In this document: positions 1-7,333 of the stretch, in pieces | Position numbering within the stretch: position 1 is the stretch's first letter | Layout of the letters: each line of letters starts with the position of its first letter | Source: an uncultured bacterium | GTDB lineage: Bacteria > Planctomycetota > Phycisphaerae > Phycisphaerales > SM1A02 | Assembly: GCA_903914045.1 (NCBI GenBank) | Contig: CAIWNO010000003.1 | Span: 1-9,806 of the forward strand | Direction: 5' to 3' | Length of the DNA: 9,806 bases | Made by a program: the position numbers and the translations under genes | The notes under the pieces: generated by a model | Told to the model about the DNA's origin: nothing | What the model saw: only the letters and a program-made list of their open reading frames with translations | Databases searched by the model: none

Positions 1-575
1 CCGACACACCCGCAGGCGGAGTGGATTTCTTCGGCACACGCGTGCGCGGAAAATATGTGTGCTTTGTATGCGACATCAGTGGCTCAATGGATGGTGACAA
101 ACTCATCGCCCTTCGCGCGGAGCTCACGCGCACCATTCAGGGGTTGCCCAATGGCAGCCACTTTGAGGTGATCTTTTTCAGTAACGACGCATTCTTGCTT
201 GAACCAGATTGGGTGCTGGCGGGTACGCCCAAAGCCCGCGACTTTATGATCAAGATTCAGAACGTGGGTGCTGGCGGTGGAACGGATCCCACCAACGCGC
301 TCACCTACTCATTCACCAAATTAAATCCAATTCCACATGAATTGTTCCTGCTCACCGACGGTCACTTCGGCGCTGATCCAACCGGAATTTTACAGCAGTA
401 CAACAGCGGCGCCGACCAGACACGCATTCACACCATCGGCCTGGGACAAGACGTGGACGCTTCATTGCTTGAAGAAATCGCCAAGAAATATGGCGGACAA
501 TACTGCGCCATTGCCGCGCAAGCCGCCCCGCCACCAATGCCAAACCTGCCCAATATTCCCAAGCAAAAACCGTAA
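1..575 (+). CDS. von Willebrand factor A (VWA) domain protein, 5'-partial
   Basis: This is the C-terminal portion of a VWA protein. The frame is open from base 3 to the TAA at 573-575. A GTG at 21 could be read as a start, but the reading continues upstream as DTPAGG, and the FFGT...GKYVCFV stretch usually follows a long N-terminal region in planctomycete VWA proteins, so the true start is probably outside the window. Counting from that GTG, the metal-ion-dependent adhesion site is complete: DISGS (D18, S20, S22), T88 in GGGTDPT and D113 in LLTDG. The fold therefore should bind Mg2+ and a protein ligand. The end is a proline-rich tail (PPPMPNLPNIP) with no domain I recognise. The visible part contains no membrane segment. 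The gene converges on the six-gene minus-strand operon with a 21-base gap, so a functional link is possible but not shown by co-transcription. The family call is secure; the partner is unknown. Confidence 0.9.
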   Translation, partial: DTPAGGVDFFGTRVRGKYVCFVCDISGSMDGDKLIALRAELTRTIQGLPNGSHFEVIFFSNDAFLLEPDWVLAGTPKARDFMIKIQNVGAGGGTDPTNALTYSFTKLNPIPHELFLLTDGHFGADPTGILQQYNSGADQTRIHTIGLGQDVDASLLEEIAKKYGGQYCAIAAQAAPPPMPNLPNIPKQKP

Positions 576-596
576 TTCAAGACCTTGTCGGTCAAG

Positions 597-1541
597 TCAT
601 TGCGCTGTCGCAACACCGTCACGAATTTCATCGCGGTAAATTCCATCGCTTATTTCAATGGGCGAAACTTCATAGGCAAAACCTTTTTCAGCGATCAAAC
701 TTCTCACCGGACCAAACGCGCGATGTGAATCTGGCGCCACCTTTAAACTAACCACATGGTTCTTTGTTGAAAGCCGCGCAAGCAACAATCGCAATGAGTG
801 CTCCCACGCGGGCTCGCCCTCTTGGCCAACTTCAAGTCCACCATTGGAAAGCAAAGGAACGTGGCGCTCAATCCATTGACCGCCTCCACGAAAGCATTCA
901 TGGATCACGCTTTGTGGGTGCGCCATCATGTCAACTGCGTTTATATTCCATTCACTCCAACGCGCGCATGGATCATCAATTGAACCAACCCAAGGATTGA
1001 TCCAGTACACGCGGTCCTTCCACAGAATCACTTGCACTGGAAGTAAGCCCTCCACCTCGCGCTTTCGTGGCGTGCGAACTTTCTTGTCCAACGTCAACGC
1101 CTCGGACTGAAGTTCACTTTCAAGTCGCTCAATTTCGGCGCGCAAACTGGGCAACTCAACCTTTAACGCGTCGTTGCGCTCGCCGCCACTCTTAAGAATT
1201 TCAGCCAATTCATTGGTTTTCTTCATGGTTTGAATGTTCACGTCGCGCAACGCCGTCAACTTGCCCGCCGCCATCAGCGACTCGCCCTCGTCGGGCGATT
1301 TTTTTTCCGCGTCCGCAACCATGGCGCGAAGACGTTGCAACGCGGCGCGTTCTTGGCTTAGCGGATCAGATGCGGTGGCGCCCGCTGGCGAAGCTTTGGT
1401 GATCAATTCCTTGCTGCGCGCGCCCGCCAGAATGGCCACGATAATTCCAATGAAAATAAATAAACCAAACATGTTGCAGACCGTGTCAAGCAATAAATCT
1501 AAACTTCCAAATTCATCACCGTTCTTGCTGCGGCGGCTCAT
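597..1541 (-). CDS. ExbD/MotB-like single-pass stator protein with coiled coil (second of a pair)
   Basis: This 314-residue protein is the last gene of the operon. A short basic N-terminus (MSRRSK) leads into one membrane segment, about residues 17-39, starting LDLLLDTVCNMFG with D15 and D19. An Asp at the cytoplasmic end of a single helix is the hallmark of MotB, ExbD and TolR, where it carries the translocated proton. Residues about 60-160 are rich in Glu, Lys, Leu and Ala and look coiled-coil. Residues about 165-314 form a small alpha/beta domain (PVQVILWKDRVYWIN, then VVSLKVAP...GPVRSLIAEKGF) resembling the ExbD periplasmic fold. I see no OmpA-type peptidoglycan-binding motif. It begins with a 4-base ATGA overlap with the preceding gene, with AAGGA nine bases upstream of the ATG. 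Together with its paralogue and the channel gene it probably forms an ion-driven stator. The exact family is not resolved, and the ExbD assignment rests on architecture and context. Confidence 0.75.
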   Translation of the reverse strand: MSRRSKNGDEFGSLDLLLDTVCNMFGLFIFIGIIVAILAGARSKELITKASPAGATASDPLSQERAALQRLRAMVADAEKKSPDEGESLMAAGKLTALRDVNIQTMKKTNELAEILKSGGERNDALKVELPSLRAEIERLESELQSEALTLDKKVRTPRKREVEGLLPVQVILWKDRVYWINPWVGSIDDPCARWSEWNINAVDMMAHPQSVIHECFRGGGQWIERHVPLLSNGGLEVGQEGEPAWEHSLRLLLARLSTKNHVVSLKVAPDSHRAFGPVRSLIAEKGFAYEVSPIEISDGIYRDEIRDGVATAQ

Positions 1542-2359
1542 GGCTTGACGTCCTTGGCGGATGGACGAAATCGATCGCTGGTGTACGCATCCTCCTCGAT
1601 CAAGTCCAAGCCGCGTGGAAGCGCGCCAAGTTCCGCGTCATTGGAGAGTGCTTGCGTAAGTTCTCGCCACATGGCCACGCCGCTTGGCTTCACCACAAAT
1701 AACAGCGTGCGCTTGGTCGGATCGGGCAAACTTTGTATCCATCGCTTCAACAAAGTCGCGGCGGTCGCTGGATCATTCAGCGAAATTGCAAGCGGTGAAT
1801 CCTGCTCCGCATTTGTTCCCGCCACCAACTGCGCGCCAGAAACCTCAATAATCACGGGCTTGCGATCATCCTCGGCCAGCAAATAGGTCACTCTGCGGCG
1901 CAGTTGCGTGGTGGCCAAACGCTCCTCCAACTCGTCGCGTTGACGTATCAACTCCGCGGCTTCAATTGCGCTGGGGTCGGCACTGGACAGCGCCACCATT
2001 TCACGCACTTGCATTTCAACTTTTTTCTTCTCATCGGTCGCGCGCTGTCGTTTGTCCAATTCGCTGCGTAACTCTTGGCGCAGAGTTCCGCGCACAAAGG
2101 CTTGATTGGGAGACTTTTTTACTGCCGCTGCATTTAAGCGGTCCTTCAACCCCGCCGCTTCGTTGGCCAACTCCGCGCGGCTCTTGGGCAAGTCAGCCTT
2201 GGCTTGCGACTCAGTCGCCTCCATAACGGCAGCATCGGCGCCAATCTGCAAAATTAAAACCATCGTAATGACAATCGTCACACCAATAGTGCACATCATC
2301 ACATCTTGAAATGAGAAGAACGACATTGGACTTTCATCACCTCGACGTGAGCGACCCAT
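1538..2359 (-). CDS. ExbD/MotB-like single-pass stator protein with coiled coil (first of a pair)
   Basis: This 273-residue protein has the same plan as the next gene. It has a basic N-terminus (MGRSRRGDE), one membrane helix at about 19-38 opened by SFFSFQDVM with D19, a charged coiled-coil region at about 50-150, and a C-terminal alpha/beta domain at about 155-260 (RRRVTYLLAED...PVIIEVSG, then RTLLFVVKPSG...WRELTQAL). Helix-entry motifs of the FSFQD type recur in planctomycete proteins encoded beside MotA/TolQ/ExbB channels. D19 is the likely proton-binding residue. The ATG follows the channel gene's TGA after two bases and the gene's own stop overlaps the next ATG, so it sits inside the translationally coupled chain. 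It shares D19 and a KKSP motif (81-84) with the downstream gene at almost the same positions. It has no peptidoglycan-binding signature. The ExbD/TolR/ZorB-like role is inferred; the membrane topology is clear. Confidence 0.75.
   Translation of the reverse strand: MGRSRRGDESPMSFFSFQDVMMCTIGVTIVITMVLILQIGADAAVMEATESQAKADLPKSRAELANEAAGLKDRLNAAAVKKSPNQAFVRGTLRQELRSELDKRQRATDEKKKVEMQVREMVALSSADPSAIEAAELIRQRDELEERLATTQLRRRVTYLLAEDDRKPVIIEVSGAQLVAGTNAEQDSPLAISLNDPATAATLLKRWIQSLPDPTKRTLLFVVKPSGVAMWRELTQALSNDAELGALPRGLDLIEEDAYTSDRFRPSAKDVKP
1551..1555 (-). promoter_or_regulatory. ribosome binding site (AAGGA) of the second ExbD-like gene
   Basis: AAGGA lies nine bases before the ATG at 1541, within the end of the preceding gene, and supports the ATGA-overlap start. 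Confidence 0.55.
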
Positions 2360-2361
2360 GA

Positions 2362-3249
2362 TCAGTTCTCATTTCCTGTCACGCGAACGCGTGAAGTCAC
2401 ATGGCGCGAACATTGATCGCGGCAATCATCAAGAAACCGATCATCGGCGCGCCGCAAAAAAGTAAGGAATAAATGAATGCCAAGCGCCGCAACCAAACCT
2501 TCACCGGTGGTGACAAACGCCGTGTCCAATCCTCCAATCACTTGCGTGAGTTGCGAGGTGATGGTCTTCAAGTCGGAACCCTGCGCGCCAAGAACGCCGC
2601 CAAATCGACCAATTGCCTCGGTTAAACCAAGCACGGTTCCTATGAAACCCAGCACGGGAATAGCCCAAATAAATCCCTTCACCGAAACATATCCGCCATC
2701 GATTTGTAACTCCTCATTGTCAGCGCGACTCTGCAACATTTCATCAATGTCCCCCACTCGACCAACGTTGCGCACTGCTCTCAGCACACTGGTGACGCGG
2801 TTGAGATACATGAACCCCTCCACGCCCTGCACTTTTGATTCAATCGCCTCGACCACCTGCATGGCATTGCTTCTGGCAATAAACCACTCGGGATCATCGG
2901 GTGCGAAATGAATTTGAAACGCCTTGCGCTGCGCCACAATCTTCAAACTTTTAATAATCAAGATGCTCAGGCTCCAACAACTGAAGAACATAATTAAAAT
3001 TGGAATACGGTCAAAGGCTGTCAAGTAACGCCAGATCACCTGCCCAACTTCGGAGTTGCGAAAAATGAACGCAGGCACATACACAATGATCAACAACGCA
3101 ATGGCGCCCAGCAGGCTGCTGCTTAACGCCGGCGTGGTGAATGCTCCACTTGGAAGAGAAAGACGCGCCTCGATGTCGACCGAGGCGTAGCGCAACAATG
3201 GTTCTTGTGAATTTTTTTGTGAGCCGGAAAAATTTGAAACTTGCCTCAT
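2362..3249 (-). CDS. MotA/TolQ/ExbB-family proton channel protein
   Basis: This 295-residue integral inner-membrane protein has four predicted helices at about residues 42-63, 82-103, 190-212 and 238-264, with a cytoplasmic loop between the second and third. The third helix carries the family signature IWAIPVLGFIGTVLGLTEAI and the fourth carries LDTAFVTTGEGLVAALG, the usual MotA_ExbB core with small and hydroxyl residues lining the channel (T205, T247, T248). In known relatives five such subunits surround two Asp-bearing single-pass proteins and use ion flow to rotate or pull an effector. Four helices is the MotA count (TolQ and ExbB have three). A polar N-terminal extension of about 40 residues precedes the first helix, and the long MotA or ZorA cytoplasmic tail is absent. 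The ATG overlaps the upstream stop as ATGA and is preceded by GAGGTG seven bases away. The next two genes supply the expected partners. The family call is strong; the ion and the driven target are unknown. Confidence 0.9.
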   Translation of the reverse strand: MRQVSNFSGSQKNSQEPLLRYASVDIEARLSLPSGAFTTPALSSSLLGAIALLIIVYVPAFIFRNSEVGQVIWRYLTAFDRIPILIMFFSCWSLSILIIKSLKIVAQRKAFQIHFAPDDPEWFIARSNAMQVVEAIESKVQGVEGFMYLNRVTSVLRAVRNVGRVGDIDEMLQSRADNEELQIDGGYVSVKGFIWAIPVLGFIGTVLGLTEAIGRFGGVLGAQGSDLKTITSQLTQVIGGLDTAFVTTGEGLVAALGIHLFLTFLRRADDRFLDDCRDQCSRHVTSRVRVTGNEN

Positions 3250-6242
3250 TTGTTGGCACCTCGAATAAATAGAAGTTGTGGTGATTGCGGAATTGGATTG
3301 GGAGTTGCTTGTACAAACAACGCTTCGGAATTTTCAATTCTTACAGGGAAAAAGCGCCATTTCCCATTCATTGCCCTGCCAACAATGAGGGCATCCTTGC
3401 CATTGGCAATTCCACGAACTGTATAGGAACCCTCTTGCGGCGCAAGCATAATTCCAACAAGTCCCGCTGGAAGCAAATCCTGGTACATCAATTCATCGCG
3501 CTTGTGCGCGGCCTTGATGAGCTCAGCAACATTTGGGGCCAATGACAAAGATTGCAATGCAACACCGCGCGCATCTTCGGAACGCGCCGCTTGATCGTTG
3601 GCGGACACTACGAATGGATCAAGCGAGGAAACTGCCCGTTGTGTTTCAAGTGATCGAACCCACTTGGCGGCCGCGGCGTCAACTGGATCACTCTCTTGCG
3701 CGAAAAAAGTAAGCCACGCATTCCAAAGATCGCGCTGCAAATGCCACATGACAATTGGATTGCTTGGTTGTATGGACGCCTCTTGAGCCAACATATCCAG
3801 CCACATATCACGTGCCCCATTCCAATTTGCTTTGGGTAATCCAGTTGCAAGAGCGCTTAACATTTGTGATGGTGGCCACGGCATCAGACCCCCCAATAAT
3901 TTTCCCTTCAACGGAGTTCGCGCCTTCAAGTTTTGGGCGGGCGTTCTTAAATCATTTTTAGACTGCACCGCTTGCGCCCATGAATTTCCCAACATATCCG
4001 TGCGTTTGCGATAGATCCTGCGTCCCTCGTCCAACTCTTGCTCGCCCAAATTCACCCACCCAGACTGGATCAACCACTCGCTTGCGGCGGCGCCAATCCC
4101 CTCGGTTGTGCCGCAATTGCGGATTGTTCGCTGGCAAATGTCTTGCACAATTTCCGCAACTTCTTGATGCGGGCTGTAGGGATAGTCCGCCACATATTTG
4201 CTGAACAAGGGCTCCAAGGAACGCGCCGTTGCAATGTCACCAAAATCAACCTGACTCAATGAGCCTAGAGCTCCCATTCTGCCCGACAGAATCGCGGGCA
4301 CTATTCGCTGACGCCACGCTTCAACGCCCACACCACCTTCGGCGACTTTCAATCCATGTTCGTACGCCAGCAACTGTTTGCGTCGATTCAAAAGATCAGC
4401 CGCGACTGGCAGCAGCGCCACGTACAAGTCCCGATAGGCGGACTCGTTGGCGGGAATTTTTTCAACATCCATCAATAATTTATTTGCTTCGGCATACAGT
4501 TGGGCATTTTTCTGCGCCTCGTCACGCAAGCGTGACATGTTCAGCGCCATGACTTGCAGTGATTGCGCGATCGGCTGAGCATCGCGATTGCTCACCGCCT
4601 CGCCGGCCGCAATCTTGGCTGAATCAATCAATGATTGCAATTGTGCGGCACGTCGAGTCAACGAGACAGGGTCAACTTGCTCGGCGGGCGTCATGACTGT
4701 CAATGCATTCAACGCGGTCTCTAGGCGCATGTATTGCGCACGCGCTTGATCCAGCGAAAGTGTCCGACTTGCCTGCGCATGGCTGGTCAGTTGATCGGCG
4801 GTGGCAAGCAATTGCGGCTGTATTGATTTGGGCGCGCGCGCCGCCATGCTCTTCAGCTCCGACGCAACTTTTTCAAATTCAACCGTAGACACAGGACTTC
4901 TCAATACAAGTTGCGCGCGATCAATGGCTTGTTGCGCCAACGCAATCTCTGCATTTTCCTTCACGAACGCCGCGGCTACTTTGGCACTCACCGCGGCCAC
5001 TTGTGACGCGCTTGAAAGTTCCACATGCGATTCTTTCCAACTTGTCAACGCCTTGAGCGCGGTATCGGGCGATCCCGTAACCAACATCTCTTGCACTTCG
5101 CGTGTAATGGTGTCCACTTGCTCAAGAGATTCTTGCCAGCGCACAATCCACCAAGCGGCGCACACAAGCACAACCGTGACCATGGACACCGCGATACTTT
5201 GACGAGCAAATTTTCTGCGCGCGGCGGCTTGATGCGCGTCCTTGACGGCCGCAATTCTTAGGAGTAATTGCGGCGGAAATGTGGCGTCCACATTTCGCGC
5301 GGCGATCACGCATATCTGAAGGGCTTCGAAGGATTTTGCTTGATCTAGCGCCAACTCCAGCCGACCGATCGCGTCGCGCTGTGTGCTTTCACGCTGCTCC
5401 TGCGCGCGTTGGTCGTCAAGCAATTGTAAACTTGACGCGGCCGCTTGGCGCAAATCTTCGGCAGGCGAAAAATCAACAATCGCGGCACGCCAACGCACAC
5501 TGGCTTCGCGCAACGCGGCAAAATTCATTGCGATCGCCGCCAAGTGCATGTCGTGACATGCTGCGCGCGCCGCACTTTCAGCCACCCTGGCCTTGGCCGC
5601 CAACGCAAATTCTTGCAAGAGCGCAAGTTGTTCTTGATGCACGCCAATGGCTCCACCACACGCGTCAACAATGTGCCAAACCATGATCGCCAACGCATCA
5701 TTTTTTTCGCTCATCACCACTTCGACAAGTTGCACCAACTCCGCGATGGTCTCACGTTGTAAGCGCGTTAAGGAACGTAACCACTCTGGATTTCTGGGAT
5801 CAAGGTCAACCAACTCACGCAACACTTGCAACCGCGCCACAATCGACCCGCGTTGCAGTGACAAGAATCTATATCTGGCCTGGACATGTCCATAGGAATG
5901 GAATCGTGACCACGCGTCCGCGTACGATTCAAGCAAACCTTGATCGATGGTGGGTGGAGCCGCCTCGTTGCACGATCGACATAATTCACTCCACTGCGCG
6001 AACACGCCTTCAAGCGTCAACCGCTGCGACGATTTAGCCAAATCCAAAGCCTCTCCAAAACTCACCGCTTCCGCGAACAAACCACCAAGAATCCAGCGAT
6101 GGCAACGGCTTAAATATTTGTTCGCATCTTTCACTTGCAGCGCGTATTCATGCGCAGCTTCATGCACAGCACTGCGATTTGGCTGCGCGCTCAACACCAA
6201 CTTTCGAATTGCCTCAACCACTTCGCGTGAACTCATGCTCAT
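3246..6242 (-). CDS. large bitopic helical scaffold protein, unknown family
   Basis: I do not recognise the family of this 998-residue protein. Residues 1-348 are helical and soluble-looking (for example YLSRCHRWILGGLFAEAVSF, suggestive of TPR-like or helical-repeat packing). One hydrophobic helix follows at about 349-369 (SIAVSMVTVVLVCAAWWIVR), flanked on its N-side by basic RRKFARQ, which places the N-terminus in the cytoplasm. About 630 residues then lie beyond the membrane: a long Ala/Gln/Leu-rich helical or coiled-coil region, a middle section with C703 and C710 (CQRTIRNC) that could form a disulfide, and a beta-rich end at about 924-998 (YTVRGIANGKDALIVGRAM). The start at 6242 was chosen because its ATG overlaps the preceding TGA as ATGA, with GGAG seven bases upstream. 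A longer reading to 6317 is possible but would overlap the GAP1-like gene. It lies between the GTPase/GAP1 pair and the channel genes, which suits a transmembrane linker (inference). Confidence 0.85.
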   Translation of the reverse strand: MSMSSREVVEAIRKLVLSAQPNRSAVHEAAHEYALQVKDANKYLSRCHRWILGGLFAEAVSFGEALDLAKSSQRLTLEGVFAQWSELCRSCNEAAPPTIDQGLLESYADAWSRFHSYGHVQARYRFLSLQRGSIVARLQVLRELVDLDPRNPEWLRSLTRLQRETIAELVQLVEVVMSEKNDALAIMVWHIVDACGGAIGVHQEQLALLQEFALAAKARVAESAARAACHDMHLAAIAMNFAALREASVRWRAAIVDFSPAEDLRQAAASSLQLLDDQRAQEQRESTQRDAIGRLELALDQAKSFEALQICVIAARNVDATFPPQLLLRIAAVKDAHQAAARRKFARQSIAVSMVTVVLVCAAWWIVRWQESLEQVDTITREVQEMLVTGSPDTALKALTSWKESHVELSSASQVAAVSAKVAAAFVKENAEIALAQQAIDRAQLVLRSPVSTVEFEKVASELKSMAARAPKSIQPQLLATADQLTSHAQASRTLSLDQARAQYMRLETALNALTVMTPAEQVDPVSLTRRAAQLQSLIDSAKIAAGEAVSNRDAQPIAQSLQVMALNMSRLRDEAQKNAQLYAEANKLLMDVEKIPANESAYRDLYVALLPVAADLLNRRKQLLAYEHGLKVAEGGVGVEAWRQRIVPAILSGRMGALGSLSQVDFGDIATARSLEPLFSKYVADYPYSPHQEVAEIVQDICQRTIRNCGTTEGIGAAASEWLIQSGWVNLGEQELDEGRRIYRKRTDMLGNSWAQAVQSKNDLRTPAQNLKARTPLKGKLLGGLMPWPPSQMLSALATGLPKANWNGARDMWLDMLAQEASIQPSNPIVMWHLQRDLWNAWLTFFAQESDPVDAAAAKWVRSLETQRAVSSLDPFVVSANDQAARSEDARGVALQSLSLAPNVAELIKAAHKRDELMYQDLLPAGLVGIMLAPQEGSYTVRGIANGKDALIVGRAMNGKWRFFPVRIENSEALFVQATPNPIPQSPQLLFIRGANK
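3257..3262 (-). promoter_or_regulatory. strong ribosome binding site (GAGGTG) of the TolQ-like gene
   Basis: GAGGTG on the minus strand sits seven bases before the ATG at 3249 and inside the end of the scaffold gene. It is the strongest such site in the operon and would give the channel subunit independent initiation besides coupling, in keeping with the higher copy number a pentameric channel needs (inference). Confidence 0.6.
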
Positions 6243-7333
6243 AGGGTGGCTCCGCTTCTCACGGCAAGCCACAGCAATACGGCGATGACTACGGCCGTGG
6301 CGGCGAACCATTTCCATACGCCACTGTTGGCTGATGTATCCACCATGCGCCTGACTTCAATCACCGCGTGCGGCGTAGGTAATGCGTTTTGTTTACCCGC
6401 GCCAACAACGTCGCTTGCACGATCAACAACGCCCACCTCGCGCTCACGCGGCGCGGATAATTTTGTTGGCGCCGTCCAAACATCGCCGCCAACATGTGCA
6501 TTCAAGTCACGCGCCTGCGGTTTGTGGCCAGCCGCCGCATGCATGGCTTCACCAATGCCAACACGCGCGCGTTGCGCCAACGCGCCTGCAGGCGCGCGTG
6601 ACAACATTCCGCTTCCAACTTGAATAATCCACTCGCTCTTTTCATTGTGCGCCGCCAACTCCGGCTCGCGCTCATCCACAAAACAAATCTTCACGCTGGC
6701 GTCGCTTCCAGGTGCAATTGGGCGCGTGGCGAAGGTGATTTGCCAGCGCTGCTCTTGTGGCACAAGCGCCATCATTTCGGCGCAAAGACGCAGTTTTTTA
6801 CTGCGCGCTGGAACCACAAGCCACACGCCAATTCCACTTTTCATAACCACTTCCAACACACTCGCCGCCCAACCCGCGTCACCAAAGACACGTTCCCAAG
6901 TGTGAAGCGGCGCATCCTCACGCGCCAACCGCGCCGGCAATTCGCCGCCACTCAACTCGCGCGCCGCGCCAACCCATTCGCGCATCCACAGTGACTCATC
7001 CTCCAACAACGCGGCGGGGTCCGACACATGCATCGCATGCTCGTCCATCACTCGATGATGCGAAATGCGATTGGCTCGACCCGTGTAATCCATTCCACTT
7101 GGAGCGATGTGGCTTAATACAGAAACGCGTTGCCCCGCATATTCAACGGTTCGAAAGGCGCACAATATTTTTTCTTCAATACTGGCGTCGCTCCATGCGG
7201 GTGGCAAACCAGATAGCCGACACAACACATCCGACATGGCCATGGGCATTCCGCCAGTGCGGCCCGCAACCGTGTAACCACTTCCTCCATCAAGTCCGCG
7301 CACAAGAGATGTGTGTATGAACTGCGCGTTCAT
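6239..7333 (-). CDS. GTPase-associated protein 1 (GAP1-N)-like, C-terminally membrane-anchored
   Basis: This 364-residue protein opens with FIHTSLVRGLDGGSGYTVAG, which matches my memory of the GAP1-N family: an N-terminal strand, an RGL..GSGY-type glycine motif, then a conserved central part (YTGRANRISHHRVM at about 83-96). A later RWQITFATRP (196-205) also fits that family. GAP1 proteins are known as partners encoded beside bacterial GTPases in predicted NTP-dependent conflict systems; the name means associated, not GTPase-activating. The middle, about 140-260, looks alpha/beta. A polar linker follows, then one hydrophobic helix at about 340-358 (KWFAATAVVIAVLLWLAV) ending five residues from the C-terminus, so it is a tail-anchored cytoplasmic protein. 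The ATG at 7333 overlaps the GTPase stop as ATGA. An in-frame upstream ATG at 7477 would add 48 residues of unlikely composition inside the GTPase gene. Family confidence is moderate. Confidence 0.7.
   Translation of the reverse strand: MNAQFIHTSLVRGLDGGSGYTVAGRTGGMPMAMSDVLCRLSGLPPAWSDASIEEKILCAFRTVEYAGQRVSVLSHIAPSGMDYTGRANRISHHRVMDEHAMHVSDPAALLEDESLWMREWVGAARELSGGELPARLAREDAPLHTWERVFGDAGWAASVLEVVMKSGIGVWLVVPARSKKLRLCAEMMALVPQEQRWQITFATRPIAPGSDASVKICFVDEREPELAAHNEKSEWIIQVGSGMLSRAPAGALAQRARVGIGEAMHAAAGHKPQARDLNAHVGGDVWTAPTKLSAPREREVGVVDRASDVVGAGKQNALPTPHAVIEVRRMVDTSANSGVWKWFAATAVVIAVLLWLAVRSGATL
6250..6253 (-). promoter_or_regulatory. ribosome binding site (GGAG) that decides the scaffold start
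   Basis: GGAG lies seven bases before the ATG at 6242 and 13 before the next in-frame ATG at 6236. Spacing and the ATGA overlap both favour 6242 over 6236 and over the long reading from 6317. Confidence 0.6.

Noticed and set aside
581..593. Hairpin GACC-TTGTC-GGTC between the convergent genes as a terminator
   Set aside because: The stem has only four pairs and no T-run follows on either strand.
6243..6317. Longer N-terminus for the scaffold gene (start at 6317)
   Set aside because: The ATG at 6242 has GGAG at seven bases and an ATGA overlap; the extra 25 residues are the antisense-like reading of the GAP1 membrane-tail codons.
6581..6596. Perfect 16-base palindrome CGCGCCTGCAGGCGCG
   Set aside because: It lies within the GAP1-like coding sequence, in a CGCG-rich stretch encoding an Ala/Arg run, and has no second copy that I noticed; chance from composition is the simplest reading.
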